Shown: positions 28,109-37,731, numbered from the stretch's first letter. The stretch is DNA of 64,000 bases from an uncultured Bacteroides sp. (GCA_949285025.1 CASDXG010000006.1:1-64000), one strand, 5' to 3'. Program-made: numbers and translations. Notes: generated by a model from the letters alone, not told the origin.

Positions 28109-29359
28109 ATGAGAAAAGATACTTTCAAACATTCCATAAAACAGGGATTTGCAGGACTCTTTCATATCTGCAAGGAAGAACTAAGACTTTGTTTCAAAGA
28201 CGAAGGCGTACTGATATTTTTTATTCTCGTACCGCTTGCCTATCCTTTGATTTATGCATTTATTTACACAAATGAAGTAGTACGCGATGTCCCGGCTGCG
28301 GTTGTCGATGCAGACAATTCTTCTTTAAGCCGGGAGTTCATCCGGATGGTCGATGCAAGTCCAGATGTTAAAGTCCAATCTCATTGCGCAGACATGGAAG
28401 AAGCAAAAACGCTTCTTAAAGAGACCAAAGCCTACGGCATCGTTTACATACCGGAAAGTTTCAGCAAGGATATTGCAAAAGGAGAACAGACCCATGTCAG
28501 CATTTATTGTGACATGAGCGGAATTTTATACTATAAAGCCCTGCTACTGGCCAATACAGAAGCCTCGCTTAACATGAATAAGGCCATACAAATCAAAAGA
28601 CTCGGCAATACGACCGAACGGGAAGACGAGATTGGAACAGCTCCCATATCATATGAAGCTATCTCTCTTTTCAACCCGCAAGACGGATTTGCCTGTTTTC
28701 TTATCCCTGCCGTATTAATACTTATCATTCAACAGACTTTGTTGCTCGGTATCGGACTTTCCGCCGGAACAGCACGCGAGAACAACCGTTTTCATAATCT
28801 TATCCCCAATTCCCGTCACTACAACGGAACATTCCGCATCATACTCGGCAAATCCTTTGCCTATTTATTGATATACGCCGTAATGTCAAGCTATATCCTT
28901 TGCGCTGTCCCAAAGATATTTCACCTGGTACAGATCGCACAAGCCGGAACATTATTCGCGTTCATTTTACCCTATCTCCTGGCATGTATCTTTTTTGCGA
29001 TGACATGTTCCACCTTCGTCCGACAAAGAGAATTGTGCATGATGCTGTTTGTTTTTACTTCAATCCCGCTGTTATTCATATCGGGAATCTCATGGCCCGG
29101 AGCTTCCGTTCCTAAATTCTGGGAAGTAGTTTCATGGATTTTCCCATCAACATTCGGCATCAATGGCTATATACGCATCAACACAATGGGAGCAACACTA
29201 CATGAAGTTTTACCGGAGTATCGTGCGCTTTGGCTCCAGACCGGCATTTACTTTATCACGACATTCCTTGTCTACCGCCACCATATACTGATAAGTCGGT
29301 TACACGCACTGAAGCGTCTCTATAATTACCGTCTAAAACATAAAAAAACGAACCATTAA
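28109..29359 (+). CDS. ABC-2 family exporter permease (second)
   Basis: A 416-residue ABC-2 permease paralogous to the preceding gene: N-terminal helix (about 35-53), periplasmic domain with VPAAVVDADNSSLSREF, then helices with GISWPGASVPKFWEV and IFPSTFGINGYIR motifs. It carries no nucleotide-binding motif. It starts 12 bases after the first permease. No ABC ATPase gene is found in this operon. The nearest ATPases are at 38940 and 45574, in other transcription units. Confidence 0.9.
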   Translation: MRKDTFKHSIKQGFAGLFHICKEELRLCFKDEGVLIFFILVPLAYPLIYAFIYTNEVVRDVPAAVVDADNSSLSREFIRMVDASPDVKVQSHCADMEEAKTLLKETKAYGIVYIPESFSKDIAKGEQTHVSIYCDMSGILYYKALLLANTEASLNMNKAIQIKRLGNTTEREDEIGTAPISYEAISLFNPQDGFACFLIPAVLILIIQQTLLLGIGLSAGTARENNRFHNLIPNSRHYNGTFRIILGKSFAYLLIYAVMSSYILCAVPKIFHLVQIAQAGTLFAFILPYLLACIFFAMTCSTFVRQRELCMMLFVFTSIPLLFISGISWPGASVPKFWEVVSWIFPSTFGINGYIRINTMGATLHEVLPEYRALWLQTGIYFITTFLVYRHHILISRLHALKRLYNYRLKHKKTNH

Positions 29360-29403
29360 TCCCAATATCTTTATCTGAACTTTTTCAATTTCACTTTAAA
29401 TAT

Positions 29404-30420
29404 ATGAAAAAAGCCTCATTATTCACTTCAGGAATCATTCCCTATCTCCTTTCTGCAATTGCCGTATTCTTCATATCTTCAAAAGGACTTTCATCCTTTG
29501 CACAAAAGGCCAATGACGAATTTCGCCTCACCATTCTAAGCTCTACGCTGACTCCTCAAAAAGGAATCATTCTGCACATCATGGGGACTAACAAGGAATA
29601 TAAAAGCGACGAAAACGGAGTCATTACGTTCAATTATAAAACAATTCAGGAAACCCCGCAGCATGCTTCTCTATATTTCCCCGACGAACAAGATAAAGCA
29701 GCCTACACTTTCCGCCTGACCGACAGCATCAATAATAAGACATTATATTTGGACAGTCCGAATGAAATTGCGGCCTACAAACAAAACGCTGTTACACAAC
29801 GGATAGAAGGTATCGTGCAAACACAAGAAGGCGAGCCGCTACCGGGAGCAATCATCGCCATACAGGGAACAAACCGCAAAACAATCTCGGACGAAATCGG
29901 ATTATTCTCCATCGATGCCGATTTCAACCACCCTATCGTAATAAGGGCTGAAGGGATGAAAAACCGTTCAATGAACATTTTCCCGTTCCTACACCACCCG
30001 GAAGAAGCCTATCCGGTATATATGACACCGAAAGACACCACACAGATTTATGCCACAGCGGAACAGATTCCCCGTTTTCCGGGAGGCATGAAATCTTTTC
30101 TCGACTACCAGAAGAAATATTTATCTTATCCGGCTGAAGCCAAAGCAGCCGGAATCGAAGGCGTTGTGGTTGTCCGCTTTATTGTAGAAAAAGATGGCAG
30201 CATCACCAATCCGGCTATCATACGTGGGCTGGAAACAAGCATGGACAGCGCCGCTTTATCTATGATAAAAAGTATGCCCCCATGGATACCGGCCATTGAC
30301 CATGGAGATACAGTGCGATATAAATATTCTGTTCCCATACAATTTAAACTAAAAGAAGCCGGAACCTCTCAAAAGACATCGGGGCGAATTATACAAAACG
30401 TCCCGACATCTAAACCATAA
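29404..30420 (+). CDS. Carboxypeptidase-regulatory-like and TonB C-terminal domain protein
   Basis: A 338-residue protein with an N-terminal hydrophobic segment (about 10-27, signal peptide or anchor). Residues about 130-200 form a CarboxypepD_reg-like beta-sandwich (RIEGIVQTQEGEPLPGAIIAI), and residues about 235-320 a TonB C-terminal domain (FPGGMKSFLDYQKKYLSYP, GVVVVRFIVEKDG, WIPAIDHGD, SVPIQFKL). TonB domains contact outer-membrane receptors. Unlike classic TonB there is no proline-rich spacer and no ExbBD nearby. It follows the second permease by 44 bases and could be co-transcribed. BlaR/M56-type TonB fusions in Bacteroidota share this tail, but no M56 domain is seen. Confidence 0.82.
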   Translation: MKKASLFTSGIIPYLLSAIAVFFISSKGLSSFAQKANDEFRLTILSSTLTPQKGIILHIMGTNKEYKSDENGVITFNYKTIQETPQHASLYFPDEQDKAAYTFRLTDSINNKTLYLDSPNEIAAYKQNAVTQRIEGIVQTQEGEPLPGAIIAIQGTNRKTISDEIGLFSIDADFNHPIVIRAEGMKNRSMNIFPFLHHPEEAYPVYMTPKDTTQIYATAEQIPRFPGGMKSFLDYQKKYLSYPAEAKAAGIEGVVVVRFIVEKDGSITNPAIIRGLETSMDSAALSMIKSMPPWIPAIDHGDTVRYKYSVPIQFKLKEAGTSQKTSGRIIQNVPTSKP

Positions 30421-30463
30421 CTATACGCCGTTTTTACTCCAACAAACAATACACAGAGGTAAT

Positions 30464-31375
30464 TTAAAAGCTAATTACATTCCGGTTGGCCTCATCTATA
30501 AGGTCTTGATTGAAAGAAGCCAGATAAATACGGGTAATCTTCTCGGAGGAATGCCCCATGCTCTCACTAATCAACGAAAGAGGAATATTGCGGTTATGCG
30601 CCATCGTAGCCCATGAATGGCGGCTCATATAAGATGAAAGCGGAGGGATATCCAACAGTACAGCCAACCGTTTTAGATTACGGTTAAAGACACTTATCGC
30701 CACACGATACTGACGATATGCCTCAACAGAGGCAGACGATCTCACTAACGGAAATAAATATTCGTTCACACCCGGATATCTTTCTATAATTTCCTTCATA
30801 CAAGGTTCCAAGGCTATCTCAAGCAACTGCCCTGTCTTCCTGCGCACATAACAAATACGCTCTCCCTGTATATTCTGCTTCGTCAGAAATGCCAAATCAA
30901 CAAATGCCATTCCCCGACAATAAAAACAGAACAGAAACAAATCACGAGAATACGCCAAATCCGGATAAGCCTCGAGATCCGCATAACGAATTCGAGCCAT
31001 GATGTCTTCGGAAAGAGCACGTTTCTTCGTCTTATCAACACCCGTATAAACCCGTCCGAATAAATTTCCCGGCAACAGTATGCCCCTATCCGACAAACTA
31101 CGGCACATCGCCCTCAAATTACGCATATAAAAAGAAATACTATTACGCAAAACACCTCTCCCACGTAACCAATATTCATACTCGGAAATCAGTTCCTGAC
31201 ACAGGAACAACCGCTTTTTCTCTTCCCGAAGGAAACGGGAAAAACAAAGAAAAGCCGCCCGGTAATTGGCTGATGTCCCATAACGTTTTTCCTGTTTCAT
31301 CTTACAAATAAGTTCAGACATCACTGTGTTAAAAACTCTTTCTGACAATAGTTTTCCTTCTTTTTTTTCTTTCAT
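30464..31375 (-). CDS. Tyrosine-type site-specific recombinase
   Basis: A 303-residue integrase-family protein with an N-terminal SAM-like DNA-binding domain (about 10-105) and a C-terminal catalytic domain (about 115-300). Visible active-site residues are Arg154 (CRGMAF), Lys180, Arg252 (SRHSWAT), His275 (GHSS) and nucleophile Tyr284 (RIYLAS). The His of the HxxR box is replaced by Tyr249, as is common in Bacteroidota recombinases. No transposon genes, tRNA target or direct repeats are seen around it. Relatives include conjugative-element integrases and DNA invertases that switch surface genes; which role applies is unknown. Confidence 0.9.
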   Translation of the reverse strand: MKEKKEGKLLSERVFNTVMSELICKMKQEKRYGTSANYRAAFLCFSRFLREEKKRLFLCQELISEYEYWLRGRGVLRNSISFYMRNLRAMCRSLSDRGILLPGNLFGRVYTGVDKTKKRALSEDIMARIRYADLEAYPDLAYSRDLFLFCFYCRGMAFVDLAFLTKQNIQGERICYVRRKTGQLLEIALEPCMKEIIERYPGVNEYLFPLVRSSASVEAYRQYRVAISVFNRNLKRLAVLLDIPPLSSYMSRHSWATMAHNRNIPLSLISESMGHSSEKITRIYLASFNQDLIDEANRNVISF

Positions 31376-31412
31376 TGTTCTAATTTTAGTTTTAAGAGTA
31401 ATACATTTTACC

Positions 31413-31420
31413 TACCTTTG
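31413..31420 (+). promoter_or_regulatory. -7 promoter element of the DPP IV operon
   Basis: TACCTTTG is a perfect -7 element, 27 bases before the ATG at 31448. A weak TTTT lies 19 bases upstream at 31390-31393. Confidence 0.6.
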
Positions 31421-31447
31421 TCAATAGACAATTAAATTTCTGAAACA

Positions 31448-33649
31448 ATGAAGAAACTTCTTATAATTTTTTCTCTGCTTACATTCAGTCTCGGACTGCA
31501 AGCACAACAGGACATCACCTTGAAAGATATAGCACAAGGTAAGTATTCTGCACAAAACATTTACGGTATCAAGCCAATGGCTGATGGCGAACATTATACA
31601 CAAATCAGCCAAGACCGGAAACGAATAGTCAAATATTCATTTAAGACCGGCAAGGAGACTGAAACAATATTCAATGCAGAAACAGTAAGTGACTGTCCGT
31701 TTAAATCGTTCGACGACTATATCATGTCGCCCGATGAAAAGCTTATTCTCATACAAACCCGAACAAAACCTATCTATCGCCGCTCATTCACCGCCGAATA
31801 TTATATCTACAACATAAAAAACGAACGGTTAAGACCCCTGTCAGAAAACGGGGCCCAACAAGTTCCTTTGTTTTCTCCCGACGGAACACAAATCGCATTT
31901 GTCAGAAACAACAACATTTTTCTTGTTAAATTGCTATTTGACCATTCAGAATCACAAGTAACAAAAGACGGCGAATATAACAAAGTTTTAAACGGAATTC
32001 CCGATTGGGTTTATGAAGAAGAGTTCAGCTTCAACCGGGCTTTCGACTTCAGTGCCGACAGCAAAATGATAGCTTATATCCGATTCGACGAGAGTGAAGT
32101 CCCCATGTATTCTTTCCCTTTATATAAAGGTATGGCTCCTTCTATACAAGCCTACGAGACTTATCCGGGAACGTATAACTATAAATACCCGAAAGCCGGA
32201 GAAAAAAATTCAAAGGTAAGCGTGCATACTTTCGACATTAAAAGCCACGTCACAAAAAAAATGGATTTGCCTTTAGATTCAGACGGATATATCCCGCGTA
32301 TCAAATTCACTTCCGACCCGGAGAAATTGGCCATCATGACCCTTAACCGTCATCAGAACCGATTCGATTTATACATGGCTAATCCTAAAAGCGCCGTCTG
32401 CAAACTTATCATTCGCGACGAGGCAGAACAATATATAAAAGAACAAGAATTTGCCAATATTGCATTCTATCCGCAAAACATTATATTGATGAGTGAAAAA
32501 GACGGCTACAATCATTTATATTTATACACCATCGGAGGAAATCTGAGCAAACAAATCACCAAAGGGACCTTCGAGGTAAAAGATTTTCTGGGCTGGGATC
32601 AGCAAAACAATATATTTTATTACAGCAGCAACGAGGGAAGCCCTCTGAAAACCTCAATTTATAAAATTGATGCAAAGGGGAAAAAGACAAAACTTTCCGC
32701 AAAGGAAGGTACAAATACTGCTATATTCAGTAAAAATTTAAAATATTATATCAACAAATATTCCGACATCAATACTCCGACAGTCATCACTATCAATGAC
32801 AATAAAGGCAAAACGCTGACAACGTTGCTGGACAATGCCCAATTAAAAGCCCGTATCGCCGAACTCAACATGCCAAGTAAAGAGTTCTTCTCCTTCAAGA
32901 CAAGCGAAGGAATAGAATTGAACGGATGGATCATGAAGCCCCGTAATCTTGACCCAAACAAGAAATATCCTGTCATACTGCACCAATACAGCGGACCGGG
33001 ATCACAACAGGTAACAGACCAATGGGGCATCGGAAGTTTCGGCAATGGAGGCCTGTTTGAAGCCTATATGTGCAACAATGGTTACATCATGGCCTGCGTT
33101 GACGGAAGAGGAACCGGAGGACGAGGCGCTGATTTCGAGAAATGCACATATCTGTATCTGGGCGTAAAAGAAGCAAAAGACCAGGTTGAGACAGCCAAAT
33201 ATTTAGGTTCTCTTCCCTATATTGACCCCGACCGGATCGGAATTTGGGGATGGAGTTTCGGAGGCTATACCACGCTGATGTCTTTAAGCGAAGGTACAGG
33301 TGCTTTCAAAGCCGGAGTTGCAATTGCCGCACCAAGCGACTGGCGTTTCTACGACACGGTATATAGCGAACGGTTCATGCGCACTCCCAAAGAAAACGGA
33401 GACGGATATCAGGCCAGCTCCGCTATAAATCGGGTGTCAAAGTTGCAGGGCAAACTACTGCTAATACACGGAACAGCCGATGATAACGTCCATTATCAGA
33501 ATGCGGCTGAATACAGCGAAGCATTAGTACAGGCCGGCGTTCAATTTGAAACACAAATTTATATCAACCGTAATCACGGTATATCAGGAGGAAATACCCG
33601 TTATCATTTGCTGAACAGAATCTGTAATTTCTTTTTTAAAAATCTCTAA
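31448..33649 (+). CDS. Dipeptidyl peptidase IV (S9 family prolyl dipeptidase)
   Basis: A 733-residue exported serine peptidase that removes N-terminal X-Pro (or X-Ala) dipeptides, a major activity of asaccharolytic and gut Bacteroidales. Signal peptide ends LQAQ. An N-terminal eight-bladed beta-propeller (about 30-480) includes the substrate-binding EEEFSFNRAF motif. The alpha/beta-hydrolase domain holds Ser603 (WGWSFGGY), Asp678 (GTADDNVH) and His710 (NHGI), with spacings like mammalian DPP IV. Followed by lipA after 13 bases. Confidence 0.95.
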   Translation: MKKLLIIFSLLTFSLGLQAQQDITLKDIAQGKYSAQNIYGIKPMADGEHYTQISQDRKRIVKYSFKTGKETETIFNAETVSDCPFKSFDDYIMSPDEKLILIQTRTKPIYRRSFTAEYYIYNIKNERLRPLSENGAQQVPLFSPDGTQIAFVRNNNIFLVKLLFDHSESQVTKDGEYNKVLNGIPDWVYEEEFSFNRAFDFSADSKMIAYIRFDESEVPMYSFPLYKGMAPSIQAYETYPGTYNYKYPKAGEKNSKVSVHTFDIKSHVTKKMDLPLDSDGYIPRIKFTSDPEKLAIMTLNRHQNRFDLYMANPKSAVCKLIIRDEAEQYIKEQEFANIAFYPQNIILMSEKDGYNHLYLYTIGGNLSKQITKGTFEVKDFLGWDQQNNIFYYSSNEGSPLKTSIYKIDAKGKKTKLSAKEGTNTAIFSKNLKYYINKYSDINTPTVITINDNKGKTLTTLLDNAQLKARIAELNMPSKEFFSFKTSEGIELNGWIMKPRNLDPNKKYPVILHQYSGPGSQQVTDQWGIGSFGNGGLFEAYMCNNGYIMACVDGRGTGGRGADFEKCTYLYLGVKEAKDQVETAKYLGSLPYIDPDRIGIWGWSFGGYTTLMSLSEGTGAFKAGVAIAAPSDWRFYDTVYSERFMRTPKENGDGYQASSAINRVSKLQGKLLLIHGTADDNVHYQNAAEYSEALVQAGVQFETQIYINRNHGISGGNTRYHLLNRICNFFFKNL

Positions 33650-33662
33650 CAGCGCCGGATGA

Positions 33663-34535
33663 ATGGAAGAAAAGCACATCAGAAAACCTGACTGGCTGAA
33701 GATAGACATAAGGACAAATCCACGATACACAGAAACGAAACGTATCGTGGATACCAATAAGTTGCACACAATCTGCAGCAGCGGGCGTTGTCCCAATCTC
33801 GGGGAATGCTGGGGAAAGGGCACGGCTACTTTCATGATTGGCGGAGATATCTGTACCCGCTCATGCAAGTTTTGTAATACCAAAAGCGGAAAACCATATC
33901 CTCTTGACGAAAAGGAACCGGAACGTATTGCCGAATCTGTCAAATTAATGAATTTAAAACACACGGTTATCACTTCCGTCGACCGGGATGATTTGGAAGA
34001 TTTAGGAACGACACACTGGGTAAACACCATAAATGCGGTAAGAAAGCTCAATCCATACACAACAATAGAAGCCCTTATTCCCGATTTTCAAGGGAAAAAA
34101 GACCTGATATCACACATCATCAACTCATGCCCTACAATTATCTCCCACAACATTGAAACCGTCAGAAGGCTAACTCCTTTTGTCCGGAGTGCAGCCACTT
34201 ATGACAGAAGCCTCGATGTAATCAGACAAATCTCATCAAGCGGAATAACCAGCAAGTCGAGCATTATGGTCGGATTGGGAGAAACTCCGGAAGAAGTAGA
34301 ACAAACAATGAACGACCTGCGGAACTGCGGATGCGAAATGCTCACAATCGGGCAGTATCTTCAACCAAGCAAAAAGCATTATCCCGTAGCAGAATATGTC
34401 ACCCCCGAACAATTCCTTGTCTATAAAGAAATCGGTTTACAGAAAGGCTTTTCGAGTGTTGAGAGCGGCCCGTTGGTACGCTCTTCCTATCACGCAGGAG
34501 AAACACTGATAAAAAGAACGAATCATCTTAAATAA
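33663..34535 (+). CDS. lipA: Lipoyl synthase
   Basis: A radical-SAM enzyme inserting two sulfurs into octanoyl groups on lipoyl domains. Both iron-sulfur clusters are visible: auxiliary Cys38, Cys43, Cys49 (CX4CX5C) and radical-SAM Cys64, Cys68, Cys71 (CX3CX2C). The C-terminal RSSYHAG contains the conserved RSSY that ligates the auxiliary cluster. The length of 290 is normal. It lies between DPP IV and a GNAT gene with short gaps (13 and 11 bases). No lipB is nearby. Confidence 0.96.
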   Translation: MEEKHIRKPDWLKIDIRTNPRYTETKRIVDTNKLHTICSSGRCPNLGECWGKGTATFMIGGDICTRSCKFCNTKSGKPYPLDEKEPERIAESVKLMNLKHTVITSVDRDDLEDLGTTHWVNTINAVRKLNPYTTIEALIPDFQGKKDLISHIINSCPTIISHNIETVRRLTPFVRSAATYDRSLDVIRQISSSGITSKSSIMVGLGETPEEVEQTMNDLRNCGCEMLTIGQYLQPSKKHYPVAEYVTPEQFLVYKEIGLQKGFSSVESGPLVRSSYHAGETLIKRTNHLK

Positions 34536-34546
34536 AACGCCGCATC

Positions 34547-35029
34547 ATGATAAGAGAAGTCTGCCTGAAAGATGCAAAAGACATCGCGGAAATTTACAAT
34601 ACTTATATTGAACAAACGACCATAACATTCGAAACTTCTCCCGTAAACGAAGAAGAAATGCGAAAACGCATTCAGGATATCTCTGCTCATTATCCCTATT
34701 TCGTATATGAAAAAAACGGAGAAATCATCGGGTATTGCTATGCCCATAAATGGAAAGAAAAGAAAGCTTATAACCACACGGCCGAGACAACCATTTACTT
34801 AAAGCGCAATCAATGTGGAAAAGGGATTGGAAAAGAATTAATGAACACTCTTATTGATGCATGTAAGGAAAAGGGAATACACGCACTTATCGCATGTATT
34901 ACCGTTCCAAACGAGGCAAGCGTAAAGCTACATGAATCGCTTGGATTTCAACAGGTCTCCCGGTTCTACGAAGTAGGATATAAGTTTGACCGTAGACTTG
35001 ATGTATACGATTTTGAACGAATCCTATAG
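34547..35029 (+). CDS. GNAT acetyltransferase, phosphinothricin-acetyltransferase-like
   Basis: A 160-residue GNAT protein. The sequence has IREVCLKDAKDIAEIYN at the start, the HKWKEKKAYNHTAETTIYL segment characteristic of the Pat/Bar subgroup, and the acetyl-CoA loop RNQCGKGIGKELM. The HESLGFQQV motif closes the fold. Subgroup members acetylate amino acids or analogues such as methionine sulfoximine; the physiological substrate here is unknown. It ends five bases short of the convergent methyltransferase gene with no hairpin between. Confidence 0.85.
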   Translation: MIREVCLKDAKDIAEIYNTYIEQTTITFETSPVNEEEMRKRIQDISAHYPYFVYEKNGEIIGYCYAHKWKEKKAYNHTAETTIYLKRNQCGKGIGKELMNTLIDACKEKGIHALIACITVPNEASVKLHESLGFQQVSRFYEVGYKFDRRLDVYDFERIL

Positions 35030-35034
35030 TGTTA

Positions 35035-35739
35035 TCATTTATATATCAGAAATATACAAGGTATTTTTGACAAGTCGGGAGTCTTCCCCTTCCACTCTTT
35101 CACACTGCGCGTCTTGATATATTCTCCATCGCAAGTAATGTTTGCCGCAATACATAATCTTGTTTGCGGACGACAAGCCTTCAAGAGGTCCTCCAGCATC
35201 TTCGCATTCCGATAAGGCGTTTCAATGAATATCTGGGTCTGATTCTCCTCATATACCCGTTGCTCCAGTTCCTTTATGCGTTTAATGCGGTTGGATGCCT
35301 CAATAGGAAGATATCCGTGAAACGCAAAGCTCTGACCATTGAAGCCGGAAGCCATTACCGACAACAAAATAGACGACGGACCGACAAGAGGAATTACCCG
35401 AAACCCTTTTCTCTGTGCCAGCGCCACCACATCGGCTCCCGGGTCGGCAACAGCCGGACAACCGGCTTCCGATATTACTCCGACAGAATTCCCTTCCTGC
35501 AAAGGCCGCAAATAACCGGATACATCATCAGGAGAGACGTGTTTGTTTAAGGGATAAAACTGCAAATCATCGATATTCAATTCCGAATCAACTTGCTTAA
35601 GAAAGCGACGGGCAGAACGCACATTCTCCACAATAAAATGCTTTATACCCTTAATAATTTCCTTATTGTATGCAGGCAAAACCCGGTCTAACGAAGTATT
35701 TCCCAAAGTAACGGGTAAAAGATATAGAGCTGTTTCCAT
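35035..35739 (-). CDS. SAM-dependent methyltransferase of the tetrapyrrole-methylase/RsmI family
   Basis: A 234-residue protein of the tetrapyrrole (corrin/porphyrin) methylase fold. Motifs include VGVISEAGCPAVADPGADVV and VIPLVGPSSILLSVMASGFNGQSFAFHGYLP, as in RsmI, which 2'-O-methylates C1402 of 16S rRNA. The N-terminal TALYLLPVTLGN differs from classic RsmI, so this is probably a paralogous branch common in Bacteroidota. The ATG at 35739 is preferred since it follows the stop of the upstream gldB-like gene by one base (TAAAATG); a longer start at 35760 would overlap it. Confidence 0.82.
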   Translation of the reverse strand: METALYLLPVTLGNTSLDRVLPAYNKEIIKGIKHFIVENVRSARRFLKQVDSELNIDDLQFYPLNKHVSPDDVSGYLRPLQEGNSVGVISEAGCPAVADPGADVVALAQRKGFRVIPLVGPSSILLSVMASGFNGQSFAFHGYLPIEASNRIKRIKELEQRVYEENQTQIFIETPYRNAKMLEDLLKACRPQTRLCIAANITCDGEYIKTRSVKEWKGKTPDLSKIPCIFLIYK

Positions 35740-35740
35740 T

Positions 35741-36730
35741 TTATCTCTCCAATAATTCACGAAAATCCTGCAAATCCAACAATTCGGTCATGCTGATATT
35801 CGGATGTTTTTCAACGTATTCATCTACCAATTCCGTTCCCAACCATAAACCGATAAGGGGAGGAACTTTCTCTCCTTTAAATACCACATTCGGATCCGGA
35901 TGCGTATAAGCCCGGATAATCATCGGGTCAGTACTGGTAAGATGTTCCCGACTTTTCATCCATTCCCACAGTCTTTCTTTGTTCTTACGGCACCAATTCT
36001 CCTCCTCTTCCGTATAACCCATTAATTCTTCATTCGACTCTATATCAAGAATCTGACGAACGACCCAATTAATCTTCCCACGATATACTATAATATCGAA
36101 AAGCGTACGGAATTTTGTATCCCAACGGAATGGATAAAGGCTGAAAAGATAAAATGTAAAGCAGTCGGGCAAGATGCGTTCCGGAGTCATCGAACGAAGT
36201 TGCGAATCGTAATAATATTTCCGATATAACGGATAATCGGCTCCCATATATTTATCGATACTGAACCCAAGCAGACTGTCTTCTACCACAACCGACTGGT
36301 TTAATGCCGAAATCTGAGAGTAAACTTTCGGTATAGGGATATCCGGTATTTCCTTTCTCAAGGCTTTAAATCCTTTTGCCAATCCTTTTTCTATGAAAGA
36401 CATATCTTCGTATTTTGCCAAAGCATCTTCCATCAAATGAACCAATACCGAATCAGAGTAATAAGCGCATAAGTGTTCGTTTATTTCCGGATCGTTAACT
36501 CGTCCAAGTACAAGGATATCTTCTATCAACAACTTTGTGGCACGTGGAAAATCCAAGTTCATCTTCTGCAATGCGGAAACGCTGTTTAATACCGTAGCCT
36601 CGTACTGTAAATGATCATATCGGGAAACCTTCATTCCTACATTTCCTGACGACATGTCAACTTCCTGCATATCGAAATGACACGCAGTGCACACGAACAT
36701 CGTCAACAATATGAGAATAGGATTCCTCAT
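35741..36730 (-). CDS. GldB-like lipoprotein
   Basis: A 329-residue lipoprotein (lipobox TAC, Cys17). The body matches the gliding-motility GldB family: RYDHLQYEATVL, the ILVLGRVNDPEINEHL region, AYYSDSVLVHLM, FSIDKYMGADYPLY, and the C-terminal PLIGLWLGTELVDEYVEKHPN. GldB belongs to the gliding/type IX secretion set, but homologues are kept in non-motile Bacteroidales. The gene is between fabI (nine bases away) and the methyltransferase, all on one transcript from the fabI promoter. Confidence 0.85.
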   Translation of the reverse strand: MRNPILILLTMFVCTACHFDMQEVDMSSGNVGMKVSRYDHLQYEATVLNSVSALQKMNLDFPRATKLLIEDILVLGRVNDPEINEHLCAYYSDSVLVHLMEDALAKYEDMSFIEKGLAKGFKALRKEIPDIPIPKVYSQISALNQSVVVEDSLLGFSIDKYMGADYPLYRKYYYDSQLRSMTPERILPDCFTFYLFSLYPFRWDTKFRTLFDIIVYRGKINWVVRQILDIESNEELMGYTEEEENWCRKNKERLWEWMKSREHLTSTDPMIIRAYTHPDPNVVFKGEKVPPLIGLWLGTELVDEYVEKHPNISMTELLDLQDFRELLER

Positions 36731-36739
36731 AAAACCAAT

Positions 36740-37597
36740 TTATCCGTAAATTATATTCCCGTTTTCGTCTTTGTATTCGTCCAATCCTTTTTCATACGTA
36801 GCCATAGCACGCAAACTCATACCGACACTTGAAAATCCTCCGTCATGATACAAGTTTTGCATCGTAACTTTTTTGGTCAGATCGGAAAACATTACGATAC
36901 AATAATCCGCACATTCATCGGCTGATGCATTCCCCAAAGGAGACATACGGTCCGAGAAATCCAACAGTTTATCCATTCCTTTCACTCCGGATCCTGCAGT
37001 CGTAACAGTAGGCGACTGCGAAATTGTATTGATACGAACGTGGTGTTCTCTACCGTAAATATAGCCAAAACTGCGAGCGATGGACTCCAATAATGCTTTT
37101 GCGTCGGCCATGTCGTTATAACCATAGAATGTCCGTTGTGCAGCAACATAACTCAATGCAAGAATCGAACCGTAATCATTAATGGCATTTAACTTCTTTG
37201 CGGTCTGAATCATCTTATGAAATGATATGGCTGATATGTCTAATGTCTTGTTCAGCATGTCATAATCCAAGTCATCGTAAGTGCGTTTTTTACGGACATT
37301 CGGCGACATTCCTATCGAATGCAATACAAAATCAATCTTTCCGCCTAATACTTCCATAGAGCGCTTGAAGACATTTTCCAAATCCTCCACACTCGTCGCA
37401 TCGGCCGGAATAATCTCACAATTTAACTTCTCGGCCAATTCAGATACTTCTCCCATCCGAACTGCAACCGGAGTATTCGACAGTGTAATCTCTGCACCTT
37501 CTTCAACGGCTCTTTCAGCTACCTTCCAAGCAATGGACTGCGCGTTTAAGGCTCCGAAAACAATGCCTTTTTTCCCTTTTAACAAATTATAGCTCAT
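36740..37597 (-). CDS. fabI: Enoyl-[acyl-carrier-protein] reductase (NADH)
   Basis: The last step of the fatty-acid elongation cycle. A 285-residue short-chain dehydrogenase variant with the nucleotide motif FGALNAQSIAW, Tyr150 (LSYVAAQ) and the catalytic Tyr160-x6-Lys167 pair (YNDMADAK), as in E. coli FabI; triclosan-type inhibitors bind this family. The start at 37597 (MSYNLLKGKKG) is chosen because a perfect -7 element covers 37622-37629, which overlaps the alternative start at 37624. First gene of fabI-gldB-methyltransferase. Confidence 0.95.
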   Translation of the reverse strand: MSYNLLKGKKGIVFGALNAQSIAWKVAERAVEEGAEITLSNTPVAVRMGEVSELAEKLNCEIIPADATSVEDLENVFKRSMEVLGGKIDFVLHSIGMSPNVRKKRTYDDLDYDMLNKTLDISAISFHKMIQTAKKLNAINDYGSILALSYVAAQRTFYGYNDMADAKALLESIARSFGYIYGREHHVRINTISQSPTVTTAGSGVKGMDKLLDFSDRMSPLGNASADECADYCIVMFSDLTKKVTMQNLYHDGGFSSVGMSLRAMATYEKGLDEYKDENGNIIYG

Positions 37598-37621
37598 AGT
37601 TTTTCTCTTGTCTACTTGTGG

Positions 37622-37629
37622 CAAAGATA
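37622..37629 (-). promoter_or_regulatory. -7 promoter element of the fabI operon
   Basis: TATCTTTG on the minus strand, 24 bases upstream of the chosen ATG. It decides the fabI start. Confidence 0.65.
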
Positions 37630-37731
37630 GTAATTATTTTTTTATTTTAAACTAATTTTACAGACAAATCTGCCCCGTCTTTTGCTCCAAACGGCGTAAT
37701 GTTTTTCCTAAAAGTCCCCGACCTCTATATA

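Noticed and set aside
30421..31447. Invertible promoter or att sites next to the tyrosine recombinase
   Set aside because: I looked in the short flanks on both sides and saw no convincing inverted or direct repeats.
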